DNA of 64,000 bases from NCBI GenBank assembly GCA_001689515.1, contig LUJR01000045.1, positions 1 through 64,000 of the forward strand, written 5' to 3'. Within the stretch, counting starts at the first letter, position 1; each line of letters begins with the position of its first letter. Made by a program: the position numbers and the translations under genes. Below the pieces are notes generated by a model. The model saw only the letters and a program-made list of their open reading frames with translations, made no database searches and had not been told where the DNA came from. Origin of the DNA: Bacteroidales bacterium M7 (GTDB lineage Bacteria > Bacteroidota > Bacteroidia > Bacteroidales > Muribaculaceae). Of the stretch, positions 8,774 to 17,792 are shown in pieces.

Positions 8774-9793
8774 ATGGGTCTGTTTTCACTGACTAAAGAA
8801 ATAGCGATAGACCTGGGTACAGCCAACACGATTATCATCCACAATGATAAAATCGTCATTGACGAGCCCTCTATCGTAGCACGCGACGTACGCACCGGCA
8901 AACTCATCGCCGTAGGCAAGGAAGCCCAGCAGATGCAGGGCAAGGAGCATGAAGGCATCCGCACCGTGCGCCCCCTGCGCAAGGGTGTTATCGCCGACTT
9001 CGACGCTGCCGAACTCATGATACGTGGTCTCGTCAAAAAGGCGAGCTCCAAGAGCAACTGGTTCCAGCCCTCGATGCGCATGGTAGTAGGTATCCCCTCC
9101 GGCTCTACCGAGGTCGAAATCCGCGCCGTGCGTGACTCCAGCGAGCATGCCGGAGGCCGTGACGTCTACATGATCTACGAGCCTATGGCAGCTGCCCTCG
9201 GCATCGGTCTTGACGTAGTGGCACCCGAAGGCAACATGATCGTCGACATAGGCGGCGGTACCACCGAAATCGCCGTCATCTCGCTCGGCGGCATCGTCAG
9301 CAACAAGAGCATCCAGATAGCCGGCGATGACCTCACAAGCGACATCATGGAGCACATGCGCCGTGTGCACAACGTAAAGGTAGGCGAGCGCACAGCCGAA
9401 CTCATCAAGATGAACGTAGGTGCAGCCCTCCTCGAGCTTGACAATCCCCCTGAAGACTATATAGTCCATGGTCCTAACATCATGACTTCGCTCCCCATGG
9501 AGGTACCCGTAAGCTATCAGGAAATCAGTCACTCTATCGAGAAGTCTATCAGCAAGATAGAAGCTGCCGTGCTCAGCGCGCTCGAGCAGACTCCCCCGGA
9601 GCTTTACGCCGACATCGTCCGCAACGGCATCTACCTCGCCGGCGGCGGCGCACTCCTGCGCGGTCTCGACAAGCGCCTGACCGACAAGATCGGCATCCAG
9701 TTCCATGTGGCTGAAGACCCGCTGCTCGCAGTAGCCCGTGGTACAGGCGTAGCCCTCAAAAACACCGAGAAGTTCAACTTCCTCATCCGATAA
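8774..9793 (+). CDS. mreB: Rod-shape determining actin homologue MreB
   Basis: Bacterial actin that positions the peptidoglycan elongation machinery under the inner membrane. 339 residues, the usual length. Seen: phosphate 1 motif IAIDLGTANT (10-19), phosphate 2 motif IVDIGGGTTEIAVISLGG (about 156-173), adenosine motif YLAGGGALLRGL (about 288-299), and EPMAAALG. First gene of the cluster mreB-mreC-mreD-mrdA-rodA, all on the plus strand with gaps or overlaps of less than 45 bp. Confidence 0.98.
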   Translation: MGLFSLTKEIAIDLGTANTIIIHNDKIVIDEPSIVARDVRTGKLIAVGKEAQQMQGKEHEGIRTVRPLRKGVIADFDAAELMIRGLVKKASSKSNWFQPSMRMVVGIPSGSTEVEIRAVRDSSEHAGGRDVYMIYEPMAAALGIGLDVVAPEGNMIVDIGGGTTEIAVISLGGIVSNKSIQIAGDDLTSDIMEHMRRVHNVKVGERTAELIKMNVGAALLELDNPPEDYIVHGPNIMTSLPMEVPVSYQEISHSIEKSISKIEAAVLSALEQTPPELYADIVRNGIYLAGGGALLRGLDKRLTDKIGIQFHVAEDPLLAVARGTGVALKNTEKFNFLIR

Positions 9794-9833
9794 GCCTCCA
9801 TACCGTCAATCCCCCACACACTGTCACTAACGG

Positions 9834-10706
9834 GTGCGTAATCTTCTCGACTTCTTCATCCGTCACATCGTCTGGCTGGTATTTGCATTCTATGTAATAG
9901 TGAGCTGCGCCCTGCTCTTTTCGCGCAACCCCTACCAGCACCACGTCTACCTGTCTTCGGCAGGTAGCGTGGCATCAAGTGTATACCGCACCGCCAGCTC
10001 TGTCACTTCCTATTTCGGTCTGCGCGACATCAACGAAGACCTCCAGCGGCGCAATGCCGAGCTGGAAAAGGAGGTACTCCAGCTGCGCCACGAGCTGACC
10101 GGCTTCCGTGACCGCGAATACGCCGACTCGATGAAGGTAGACCCCTCGTTGGCGCGCTACGACTTCATCGTGGCACACGTCATTAACAACACCATCGCGC
10201 GCCCCCACAACTATATCACCATCGAGAAGGGTTCGCTTGACGGCATACGCCCCGAGATGGGAGTTGTGGATCAGAACGGCGTGGTGGGCATAGTCAACAT
10301 AGTCGGTCCGCACACGGCGCGCGTCATCTCGCTGCTTAATCCCCACCTGCGACTCTCCGCCAAGGTCAAGGGGAGCGAACAGCTCGGCTCTCTCGTGTGG
10401 AAAGGTAAGGATTCGCGCCGTGCAGTGCTCGAGGAACTTCCGCGCCATGCCAAGTTTCATAAGGGCGACACCATCGTCACCAGCGGATTCTCCACGGCAT
10501 TTCCCGAAGGGGTGCCCATCGGACGCATAGTCAGCGCGGTCCGCGAGCGTGATGACAACTTCTACGCCCTCAACGTCGAGCTCTTCACCGACTTCTCCAC
10601 CCTCTCCACCGTCCGCGTCATCGATGACCGCATGGCTGCCGAGCTCCGCGAAGTCGAGAAAGAGATTGACCCCGAGGAGGACGCCCACATCCAGAAAGCA
10701 CAATAG
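9834..10706 (+). CDS. mreC: Rod-shape determining protein MreC
   Basis: Periplasmic scaffold that links MreB and MreD to PBP2 and activates it. 290 residues from a GTG start at 9834. One N-terminal membrane segment (about 12-32), a coiled coil (about 63-90, heptad-like ELEKEVLQLRHEL), then the two beta-barrel domains: ARPHNYITIEKGSLDGIRPEMGV and DTIVTSGFSTAFPEGVPIG are family signatures. It lies 40 bp after mreB and 42 bp before mreD. Confidence 0.95.
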   Translation: MRNLLDFFIRHIVWLVFAFYVIVSCALLFSRNPYQHHVYLSSAGSVASSVYRTASSVTSYFGLRDINEDLQRRNAELEKEVLQLRHELTGFRDREYADSMKVDPSLARYDFIVAHVINNTIARPHNYITIEKGSLDGIRPEMGVVDQNGVVGIVNIVGPHTARVISLLNPHLRLSAKVKGSEQLGSLVWKGKDSRRAVLEELPRHAKFHKGDTIVTSGFSTAFPEGVPIGRIVSAVRERDDNFYALNVELFTDFSTLSTVRVIDDRMAAELREVEKEIDPEEDAHIQKAQ

Positions 10707-10748
10707 CCTTCCCCACAGCCCATCGGCTGCATCCATGTAATCCACAGC

Positions 10749-11270
10749 ATGATACGTACATTCTTCAAATTCCTGATTCTCGCCATAGTACTCGTGTTGC
10801 TGCAAGTGACGGTATTCAACCACGTCTGCTTGTTCAACGTCGCAGTGCCCATGGCGTTTATCTACGTCATCATGCGTCTGCCCATCACCATGGGTGTCGG
10901 CTGGGTGCTGACAGTGGCTTTTTTCCTCGGACTTTCGGTGGATGTGTTTTCCGACACCCAGGGGATGAACGCGCTCGCATGCACCATCCTCGCCATGCTG
11001 CGCAAACCGGTATTCTCGCTCTATTTCCCGCGTGAGGACGAAATAGGCAACCCCGAGCCTACCATGGCATCGCTCGGAGCGGTGGTATTCGTCAAGTATG
11101 ACCTGACCATGTCGCTGCTCTACTGCTTCATGATTTTCCTGATTGAAGCTTTCACATTTCTCAATCCGCTGCTGCTTGTGCTCCGCATAATCTGCAGTAC
11201 AGCCCTCACCACTCTCCTCATCCTGGCAATAGACAGCCTCACGGTCAAACGCTATGCGAAAAGATTATAA
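10749..11270 (+). CDS. mreD: Rod-shape determining membrane protein MreD
   Basis: 173-residue inner-membrane protein with five or six hydrophobic segments (about 5-25, 33-50, 52-75, 105-135, 145-165). Low sequence conservation is normal for MreD; the assignment rests on topology, size and its place between mreC and mrdA. The 3' end overlaps mrdA by 17 bp, suggesting translational coupling. Confidence 0.9.
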   Translation: MIRTFFKFLILAIVLVLLQVTVFNHVCLFNVAVPMAFIYVIMRLPITMGVGWVLTVAFFLGLSVDVFSDTQGMNALACTILAMLRKPVFSLYFPREDEIGNPEPTMASLGAVVFVKYDLTMSLLYCFMIFLIEAFTFLNPLLLVLRIICSTALTTLLILAIDSLTVKRYAKRL

Positions 11271-13107
11271 CCTCGAGAAGCGCAAATACGTCATAGGCGG
11301 GTTTATTTTCGTCATAGTCCTCATCTACATCTTCCGCCTGGTCGACCTCCAGATTCTCGAGACCAAATACAAGGATTCGGCTGACAGCAACGCGTTTCTG
11401 CGCAAGGCTATCTACCCCTCACGCGGCATCATCTATGACCGCGACGGCAGGCTTGTGGTCTACAACCAGCCGTCATATGACATTATGCTCATCCCTAAGG
11501 ATGTACAGCCGTTTGACACCCTCGACCTCTGCAACACCCTCGGCATCACCAAGGAGGTGCTTCTGGAGCGTTTTGCCGACATGCGCCGCAAGGTAGGATA
11601 CTCCAAGTACTCTCCGCAGACGCTGATGACGCATCTTGCTCCGGAGGAATATGGCAGGTTACAGGAGAAACTCTACCGCTTCCCGGGCTTCTACGTACAG
11701 AAACGTATACTACGCGCCTACAACTATGACGTGGCAGGCAATGTGCTCGGCAACATCCGCGAGGTGTCGCAGAAGGACATGGATAAAGACCCCTATTACA
11801 CCCGCGGCGACTATACCGGCGACCTCGGCGTAGAGAAAAGCTACGAGAAATTTCTCCGCGGAGCAAAAGGGGTGGAAGTGCTCATGCGCGATGCCCACGG
11901 TAAGATACAGGGACGATATGAGGACGGCGCACTCGACCGCCCGTCAGTTCCTGGCAAGGATTTGACCCTCAGCCTCGACATCGAGCTTCAGCAATATGCC
12001 GAGTCGCTCATGGTCAACAAAATCGGCGCGGTGGTGGCTATCGAGCCGGAGACCGGAGAGATACTCTGTCTGGTGTCATCGCCTACCTACAAGCCTTCGA
12101 CCATGGTGGGTCGTCAGCGAGGCAAGAGCTACGCCGCACTCATCCAGGATCCCTACAAACCGCTGTTTGACCGCGCCATCCAAGGCTCCTACCCTCCCGG
12201 CTCCACGTTCAAGCCATCCCAGGGACTGATATTCCTCCAGGAAGGCATCATTGACCTTAACACGCAGTATCCGTGCCACCACGGCTACATCAACGGCGGA
12301 CTGCGTGTGGGCTGCCACGCCCACGGCTCTCCCCTGCCACTGCTGCCGTCGCTGCAGACCTCGTGCAACGCCTTCTTCTGCTGGGGTTTCAAGAATATGA
12401 TTGACAAGCGCAGCCAGTTCGGTTCATCGGCAAAGGCTTTCGAGGTGTGGAAAACCCACCTTGTAGAGCTGGGTTACGGCTACAAGCTCGGCGTGGACCT
12501 CCCCAACGAGTCACGCGGATTCATACCCAACGCCAAGTTCTACAACAAGGTCTACGGCGAGGACCACTGGAGCGGCAATACCATCATTTCCGTATCCATC
12601 GGCCAGGGCGAAATCCTCGCCACTCCCCTGCAGATAGCCAATTTCTGCGCCACCATAGCCAACCGCGGCTACTATATCACCCCTCATGTGGTCAAGTCGA
12701 TCAAGGACACTGTCTACACCGATTCTGCCATAGTCAAGCATATCCCCAACATCGACCGCAAGCACTTCGAGGCGGTGGCAGAGGGTATGCGCATGGCTGT
12801 CACCGGAGGCACATGCCGACGCGCCGCCCTCCCCGACATAGAGGTCTGCGGCAAGACCGGTACCGCACAGAATCCCCACGGCAAGGACCACTCGGCATTC
12901 ATGGGCTTCGCTCCCTACCACAATCCCAAGATTGCAGTCTGCGTCTACGTCGAAAACGGCGGCTGGGGTGCCACCTACGGCGTGCCCATCGGCAGCCTTG
13001 TCATGGAGAAGTATCTCAAGCGCACCATCTCCCCGGCTCGCAAGGCTATGGAGGAAAGCATGATTAACAGCAACAGCATCATATACAGTGGAGTCAAAAA
13101 ACACTAA
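11254..13107 (+). CDS. mrdA: Penicillin-binding protein 2 (elongasome transpeptidase)
   Basis: Class B PBP that cross-links peptidoglycan during rod elongation, working with RodA. 617 residues with one N-terminal membrane anchor (about 10-30). The dimerisation region contains PSRGIIYDRDG (about 52-62). The transpeptidase has all three active-site motifs: STFK (Ser317, Lys320), SCN (370-372) and KTG (534-536). It overlaps mreD by 17 bp and rodA by 20 bp, so the elongasome genes are tightly coupled. Confidence 0.97.
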   Translation: MRKDYNLEKRKYVIGGFIFVIVLIYIFRLVDLQILETKYKDSADSNAFLRKAIYPSRGIIYDRDGRLVVYNQPSYDIMLIPKDVQPFDTLDLCNTLGITKEVLLERFADMRRKVGYSKYSPQTLMTHLAPEEYGRLQEKLYRFPGFYVQKRILRAYNYDVAGNVLGNIREVSQKDMDKDPYYTRGDYTGDLGVEKSYEKFLRGAKGVEVLMRDAHGKIQGRYEDGALDRPSVPGKDLTLSLDIELQQYAESLMVNKIGAVVAIEPETGEILCLVSSPTYKPSTMVGRQRGKSYAALIQDPYKPLFDRAIQGSYPPGSTFKPSQGLIFLQEGIIDLNTQYPCHHGYINGGLRVGCHAHGSPLPLLPSLQTSCNAFFCWGFKNMIDKRSQFGSSAKAFEVWKTHLVELGYGYKLGVDLPNESRGFIPNAKFYNKVYGEDHWSGNTIISVSIGQGEILATPLQIANFCATIANRGYYITPHVVKSIKDTVYTDSAIVKHIPNIDRKHFEAVAEGMRMAVTGGTCRRAALPDIEVCGKTGTAQNPHGKDHSAFMGFAPYHNPKIAVCVYVENGGWGATYGVPIGSLVMEKYLKRTISPARKAMEESMINSNSIIYSGVKKH

Positions 13108-14551
13108 CCCGCTTCGTTATATCGACTGGTTTACGGTCGCCCTCGTCCTGGTGCTTGTCTGCACCGGAGCGGTGTGCATCTATGCAGCCAGCTATGACTT
13201 CGACCATGCCAACATATTCTCGTTTGAGGAGTTTTCGGGCAAGCAGTTCTTGTGGATAGGACTCGCAAGCGTCCTCGGATTGACGCTGTTGCTCATAGAT
13301 CCCCGCTTCTACGAGACCTACGCCTTCCCTATCTACATAGGCATGATTTGCCTGCTGGCTCTGACGATATTCATAGCCCCTAACATCAAGGGGTCTCACT
13401 CGTGGATCGTACTCGGACCTGTGAGCCTCCAGCCAGCGGAGTTCTCCAAATGCGCCACAGCACTTGCTCTTGCCAAACTGTTCAGCGGCTACAACTTCAC
13501 CCTCGCCGGGTCCCGAAAAAACTATATCAAGGCTCTTACCATTATCCTGCTGCCTGTAATGCTCATTTTTGCACAAAATGAGACAGGTTCGGCTCTTGTA
13601 TATTTCTCGCTCTTCTTCGTCCTCTACCGCGAGGGCATGAGCGGACTGGTGCTTCTGGCGGCTCTCGGGGCAGTGGTATTCTTCGTGGTGGCGTTGAAAT
13701 TCGCCGACCCGACCATGTTCACCGGGGTCACGCAGGGACAGGTAGCAGTGTTCATCATGCTCATGGTCATCATGGTGGCGATGCTCGCCATCTACTGCAA
13801 GCACATGGAGGGCGCGCGCAACGTGCTTTTCTGGTACGTCGGCACATTCGTCATCGCCCTGATACTGCATTTCTGCGGCGTGACGGTCAACGGCATGCTG
13901 TTCTTCATAAGCGTCCTGTCAGTAGCCTGCATCTACACTTTGATCTTAGCTTTCCGCGGACCGGTCAAAAAGCTGCTTATCACAGCCTCCGCCGTGGTGG
14001 TGGGTGTAGTGTTCCTGTTTTCGGTCAACTATGTGTTTGAAAACGTCCTCCAGCCCCATCAGAAGCAGCGCATCCTCGTCAGCCTCGGCATAGAGGAAGA
14101 CCTCAAAGCTGCCGGATATAATGTCAACCAGTCAAAGATAGCCATCGGTTCGGGTGGACTCGCCGGCAAAGGCTTCCTGAACGGCACCCAGACCAAACTG
14201 AAGTTTGTGCCCGAGCAGCACACCGATTTCATATTCTGCACGATAGGGGAGGAATACGGACTCATAGGCTCTGCCACAGTGCTGCTGCTATTCCTGACCC
14301 TAATTCTACGCATCATATCCATAGCCGAGAGGCAGCCGTCGACATTCGGACGCGTCTACGCCTACTGCGTCGCATCATATCTCATCCTCCACCTGTTCAT
14401 CAACGTCGGCATGGTCATAGGCTTATGCCCCGTCATAGGTATCCCGCTCCCCTTCTTCAGCTACGGAGGCTCCTCCCTCTGGGGCTTTACCTTCCTGATC
14501 TTCATCCTCCTCAGCATCGATGCCCGCCGCCGCGAACACCTCAGCTCCTGA
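13088..14551 (+). CDS. rodA: Peptidoglycan glycosyltransferase RodA (SEDS family)
   Basis: Polymerises lipid II during elongation, paired with PBP2. 487 residues from a GTG start inside the end of mrdA. Ten or so membrane segments. SEDS signatures seen: LQPAEFSKCATALALA (about 117-132), NETGSALVYFSLFF, EQHTDFIFCTIGEEYGLIG (about 376-394) and PLPFFSYGGSSL (about 454-465). It is roughly 100 residues longer than the E. coli protein; the extra length is in the middle (about 205-310), where more hydrophobic stretches occur, as I understand is usual in Bacteroidota. Confidence 0.95.
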   Translation: MESKNTNPLRYIDWFTVALVLVLVCTGAVCIYAASYDFDHANIFSFEEFSGKQFLWIGLASVLGLTLLLIDPRFYETYAFPIYIGMICLLALTIFIAPNIKGSHSWIVLGPVSLQPAEFSKCATALALAKLFSGYNFTLAGSRKNYIKALTIILLPVMLIFAQNETGSALVYFSLFFVLYREGMSGLVLLAALGAVVFFVVALKFADPTMFTGVTQGQVAVFIMLMVIMVAMLAIYCKHMEGARNVLFWYVGTFVIALILHFCGVTVNGMLFFISVLSVACIYTLILAFRGPVKKLLITASAVVVGVVFLFSVNYVFENVLQPHQKQRILVSLGIEEDLKAAGYNVNQSKIAIGSGGLAGKGFLNGTQTKLKFVPEQHTDFIFCTIGEEYGLIGSATVLLLFLTLILRIISIAERQPSTFGRVYAYCVASYLILHLFINVGMVIGLCPVIGIPLPFFSYGGSSLWGFTFLIFILLSIDARRREHLSS

Positions 14552-14572
14552 CCCCCACAAAACCCACCCACT

Positions 14573-14600
14573 CTGTAGGGACATGCCGTGGCATGTCCGC
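14573..14600 (+). repeat. REP element 1 (GGACATGCC stem)
   Basis: GTAG followed by stem GGACATGCC, spacer GT, stem GGCATGTCC and GC. It lies between rodA and the GH13 gene and is followed by 9-bp tandem repeats. Confidence 0.85.
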
Positions 14601-14613
14601 CCCCTCATCAAAC

Positions 14614-14649
14614 TTATAAAACTTATAAGATTTATAAGACTTATAACAC
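14614..14649. repeat. 9-bp tandem repeat, TTATAARNN type (4 units)
   Basis: Units TTATAAAAC, TTATAAGAT, TTATAAGAC, TTATAACAC, starting 14 bp after REP element 1. Confidence 0.85.
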
Positions 14650-14731
14650 CTTATTTTGTAAAAATACCTAAATTTTAGCTTAAAAATCATATTTAAGCCC
14701 TCATCTCACCTTCCATCCCGAAAACTTGCAT

Positions 14732-14739
14732 TATCTTTG
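14732..14739 (+). promoter_or_regulatory. -7 element of the GH13 gene
   Basis: TATCTTTG, 69 bp before the ATG at 14809. A matching -33 at 19-21 bp is not evident. Confidence 0.55.
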
Positions 14740-14808
14740 TAGTTAGCATATTCATGTAGTAACCATTTCTGCATCTAACAATATCTTTCTATATCCACTC
14801 AACTTGCT

Positions 14809-17610
14809 ATGAAAAAACATCTCTACCTACTGCTCCTGGCTCTCTTTGCCACCATAGGCGCAAAGGCCCAGTTGTTTACCACATCCCCTACGCCTCTGCA
14901 AAACAGCAGCAAGGATGTCGTAATCACATTCACAGCCGACAATTCTGCTGACGGCAAGAAATTTGCCAATGTGACCACTGACCTCTACGCTCACATAGGC
15001 GTCTACACCACAGTGAGCCCTTCACAGTGGAAAAACGCTCCCGCATGGGGCACAAATACAGCCAAGTACACATTCAAGTACACATCACCCAAGACATGGA
15101 AGCTCACAATCGGTGACCTCCGTCAGTACTTCAACATCACTGACCCTAACGAGCGCATCACCAAGGTCTGCATCATCGCCCGTAATGCCGCTGGCTCCGT
15201 ACAGACCGCGGACAACTTCATCGATGTGATGGAGGACGGATTCGGAGCACTCCTTACTAACGATGCCGAGGCTACCGTAATCACAGCAGCCAAGACCATC
15301 AACTTCACTCTCAGCACCACCGAAGCTGCCAACCTCAGCATCGTCATCTCCAAGGACGGCACCAAGGTTGCCGACAAGTCACAAGCCAACGCCACCACCC
15401 TCTCTTTGGGCTACAACTTCGCCACCAAAGGTGCATACACGGTGACTGCCACAGCCAACAACGGCAAGGAGACCATCACCAAGACCACCACAATCCTCTT
15501 CATGTCAGCATCGCCCGCAGCCAACTACCCCGGCGGCGTGCCCAAGATGGGTCCTGTGGCTCAGAGCAACGGCGATGTGATCTTCTGTCTCGCCGCACCT
15601 CAGAAGTCAAGCGTGCTCCTCGTGCCCTCGTGGGATGACTACCAGACACTTGACAAGAATGTCATGTCATATCAGGACTATAATGGCTACCGCTACTTCT
15701 GGATTCGCGTTAGCGGCCTTGACCCCGACAAGCAGTATCCCTACTACTTCATCGTCGACGGTACTATAAGCGTGGGTGACCCCTATGCCAAGCTCGTCCT
15801 CGACTGCTACAGCGACAAGTGGCTTCCCGACAACGTATATCCCAACCGTCCCCGCTACCCCTACGACAAGCTCGACAACACCATGCTTGCTGTCTACCAC
15901 GGCAACCAAGACAAATATAACTGGAAAGTCAAAAACTTCGATACTCCCGATCCTTCCAAGCTCATCATCTATGAGATGCTGTTCCGTGACTTCACCGGTG
16001 ACGGTACAGATCAGGACGGCAAATTCTTCGGTACAATCCGCGGAGCCATCAACAAGTTCCAGTATTTCCTCGACCTCGGAGTCAATGCCATAGAGCTTAT
16101 GCCTGTCATGGAGTTCAACGGTAACAACTCATGGGGCTACAATAACAACTTCTACATGGCTCTTGACAAGGCTTACGGCTCTCCCGACGACCTCAAGGAA
16201 TTCATCGACCTCTGTCACCAGCATGACATCGCCGTGCTCCTCGACATTGTATTCAACCAGAGCGACGGTCTGCACCCCTGGTATCAGATGTATGACAAAG
16301 CATCTAACCCCTTCTACAATGCTACCGCGCCCCACAACTGGAGCGTGCTCAACGACTGGAAGCAGGAAAATCCCCTCGTGCAGCAGCAGTGGAAAGATGT
16401 CATAGCCTACTGGCTGACCGAGTACAAGGTCGACGGCTTCCGCTTTGACCTCGTCAAGGGTCTCGGCGTAGGCGCAACATCCGGTGCATACGGCTCTACC
16501 GACGGCTATAACGCCAAGCGCATCGAGAACATGAAGAAAATCCACAAGTATGTCACCGATGTCAACCCCAAAGCCATCCACATCAACGAGCTTCTCGGCG
16601 ACAGCAAGGAGGAAGTTGAGTACGGCAAGGACGGTCAGTATAACTGGAACAACCAGAACTGGCTCTCAGGTGCATTTGCAGCCGGTCTGCCCAACATAGC
16701 CGAGAAACTCAACTATTTCTCTTCAAGCGCATGCGGACGCTACGGACGCTCCAACATCTCATATGCCGAAAGCCACGACGAAGAGCGTCTCGGATACATG
16801 CAGATCAACAAGAACGCCACATGGCAGAAAGGTACCACCACATACAAAAACCAGATGGTCGATACCAAGGGCAACCCGGTTGCTCTCTCTGACCGCATGA
16901 GCCGTCTCGGAGCTGTGGCAATCCATCTGCTCATGACCAAGGACGCAACCCCCATGATATGGCAGTTTGGAGAACTCGGTGCAGACCAGACCACCAAGGA
17001 AGCAGGCGGCGGCAACGACACCAGCCCCAAGAAGGTCATCTGGAACTACTATGAAGACCCCAGCCGCAAGGCTCTCTTCGACACCTACTCCAAGATGATA
17101 CATCTGCGCCGCGCCAACCCCGAGCTCTTCTCTGACAATGCCGCCGTACACTCCTACTCGTCTAATTCCACCAACCTCACAGGTGCATACTGGGTACGCA
17201 TCAAGAACGGCACAAAAGATATCATAGCCTTTATCAACGCTGACCCCAAGAAGGCAAACAGCGTGACACTCCGCGAAGATATGACCAGCGATTACAGGCT
17301 TGTGACCTCGTCAAAAGACTTCCAGCCCTCCATACCCGCTGGCACTGGCAGTCGCCGCATCACTATCCCTGCCAACGGCTACGCCGTATTCTCATCGCCC
17401 TCAACATCCGACATTGACAACATCTACAATGACGGTTTCGCTTCAGACATCAACATCTACGGAGGCGAAGGCTGCGTGATAGTCGAAGGCGCCTATGACA
17501 ACCTCAAGGTCTATGACCTCCAGGGACGCGCTTACCGTAACTCCGACCTCCGCGAGGGCGTCTACATCGTCAACGTTGACGGTCAGACCGCCAAAGTGAT
17601 GGTCCGCTAA
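14809..17610 (+). CDS. Secreted GH13 alpha-amylase-family protein with type IX sorting tail
   Basis: 933 residues. A signal peptide (MKKHLYLLLLALFATIGAKA) is followed by beta-rich, Ig-like domains to about residue 370, then the GH13 barrel. The catalytic Asp is in DGFRFDLVKG (about 543-552), the acid/base Glu probably in HINELLGD (about 590), and the transition-state Asp in ESHDEERLGY (about 652-661). Region I reads DIVFNQSDG, with Gln where GH13 enzymes normally have His. The C-terminal 80 residues (VYDLQGRAY, ending AKVMVR) resemble a type A type IX secretion tail. Likely an extracellular glucan-active enzyme; the exact substrate is not readable. Own promoter and strong terminator. Confidence 0.9.
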   Translation: MKKHLYLLLLALFATIGAKAQLFTTSPTPLQNSSKDVVITFTADNSADGKKFANVTTDLYAHIGVYTTVSPSQWKNAPAWGTNTAKYTFKYTSPKTWKLTIGDLRQYFNITDPNERITKVCIIARNAAGSVQTADNFIDVMEDGFGALLTNDAEATVITAAKTINFTLSTTEAANLSIVISKDGTKVADKSQANATTLSLGYNFATKGAYTVTATANNGKETITKTTTILFMSASPAANYPGGVPKMGPVAQSNGDVIFCLAAPQKSSVLLVPSWDDYQTLDKNVMSYQDYNGYRYFWIRVSGLDPDKQYPYYFIVDGTISVGDPYAKLVLDCYSDKWLPDNVYPNRPRYPYDKLDNTMLAVYHGNQDKYNWKVKNFDTPDPSKLIIYEMLFRDFTGDGTDQDGKFFGTIRGAINKFQYFLDLGVNAIELMPVMEFNGNNSWGYNNNFYMALDKAYGSPDDLKEFIDLCHQHDIAVLLDIVFNQSDGLHPWYQMYDKASNPFYNATAPHNWSVLNDWKQENPLVQQQWKDVIAYWLTEYKVDGFRFDLVKGLGVGATSGAYGSTDGYNAKRIENMKKIHKYVTDVNPKAIHINELLGDSKEEVEYGKDGQYNWNNQNWLSGAFAAGLPNIAEKLNYFSSSACGRYGRSNISYAESHDEERLGYMQINKNATWQKGTTTYKNQMVDTKGNPVALSDRMSRLGAVAIHLLMTKDATPMIWQFGELGADQTTKEAGGGNDTSPKKVIWNYYEDPSRKALFDTYSKMIHLRRANPELFSDNAAVHSYSSNSTNLTGAYWVRIKNGTKDIIAFINADPKKANSVTLREDMTSDYRLVTSSKDFQPSIPAGTGSRRITIPANGYAVFSSPSTSDIDNIYNDGFASDINIYGGEGCVIVEGAYDNLKVYDLQGRAYRNSDLREGVYIVNVDGQTAKVMVR

Positions 17611-17625
17611 CCCATCCCCACAATA

Positions 17626-17666
17626 AAAAGAAAGACTGCCCCAAAGGCAGTCTTTCTTTTTTTAAA
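17626..17666 (+). terminator. Strong terminator after the GH13 gene
   Basis: Perfect 15-bp stem (17626-17640 with 17646-17660), loop CCAAA, followed by a run of T. Confidence 0.9.
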
Positions 17667-17722
17667 CCTATCATCCTTTTGTTATTCGTGCAGTGTGCTT
17701 GCACACCGGTCCTCTGAAAAGA

Positions 17723-17754
17723 TTTGCACCGCTCCAAAATATTTCTTAATTTAG
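17723..17754 (+). promoter_or_regulatory. Promoter of the EEP-family gene
   Basis: -33 TTTG (17723-17726), 20-bp spacer, -7 TAATTTAG (17747-17754, one mismatch to TANNTTTG). This places the start of transcription downstream of an upstream open frame and supports the ATG at 17793. Confidence 0.6.
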
Positions 17755-17792
17755 CACTTCGTCACACTTCATGCAACCTCTATTACCATACT

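Noticed and set aside
8786..9706. A 306-codon open frame opposite mreB
   Set aside because: Antisense shadow produced by the biased codon use of mreB; the translation has no domain-like features.
14573..14649. Rho-independent terminator of rodA formed by REP 1
   Set aside because: The hairpin is strong, but no T-tract follows directly on the plus strand and the same unit occurs in many orientations; better explained as a REP, though it might attenuate transcription.
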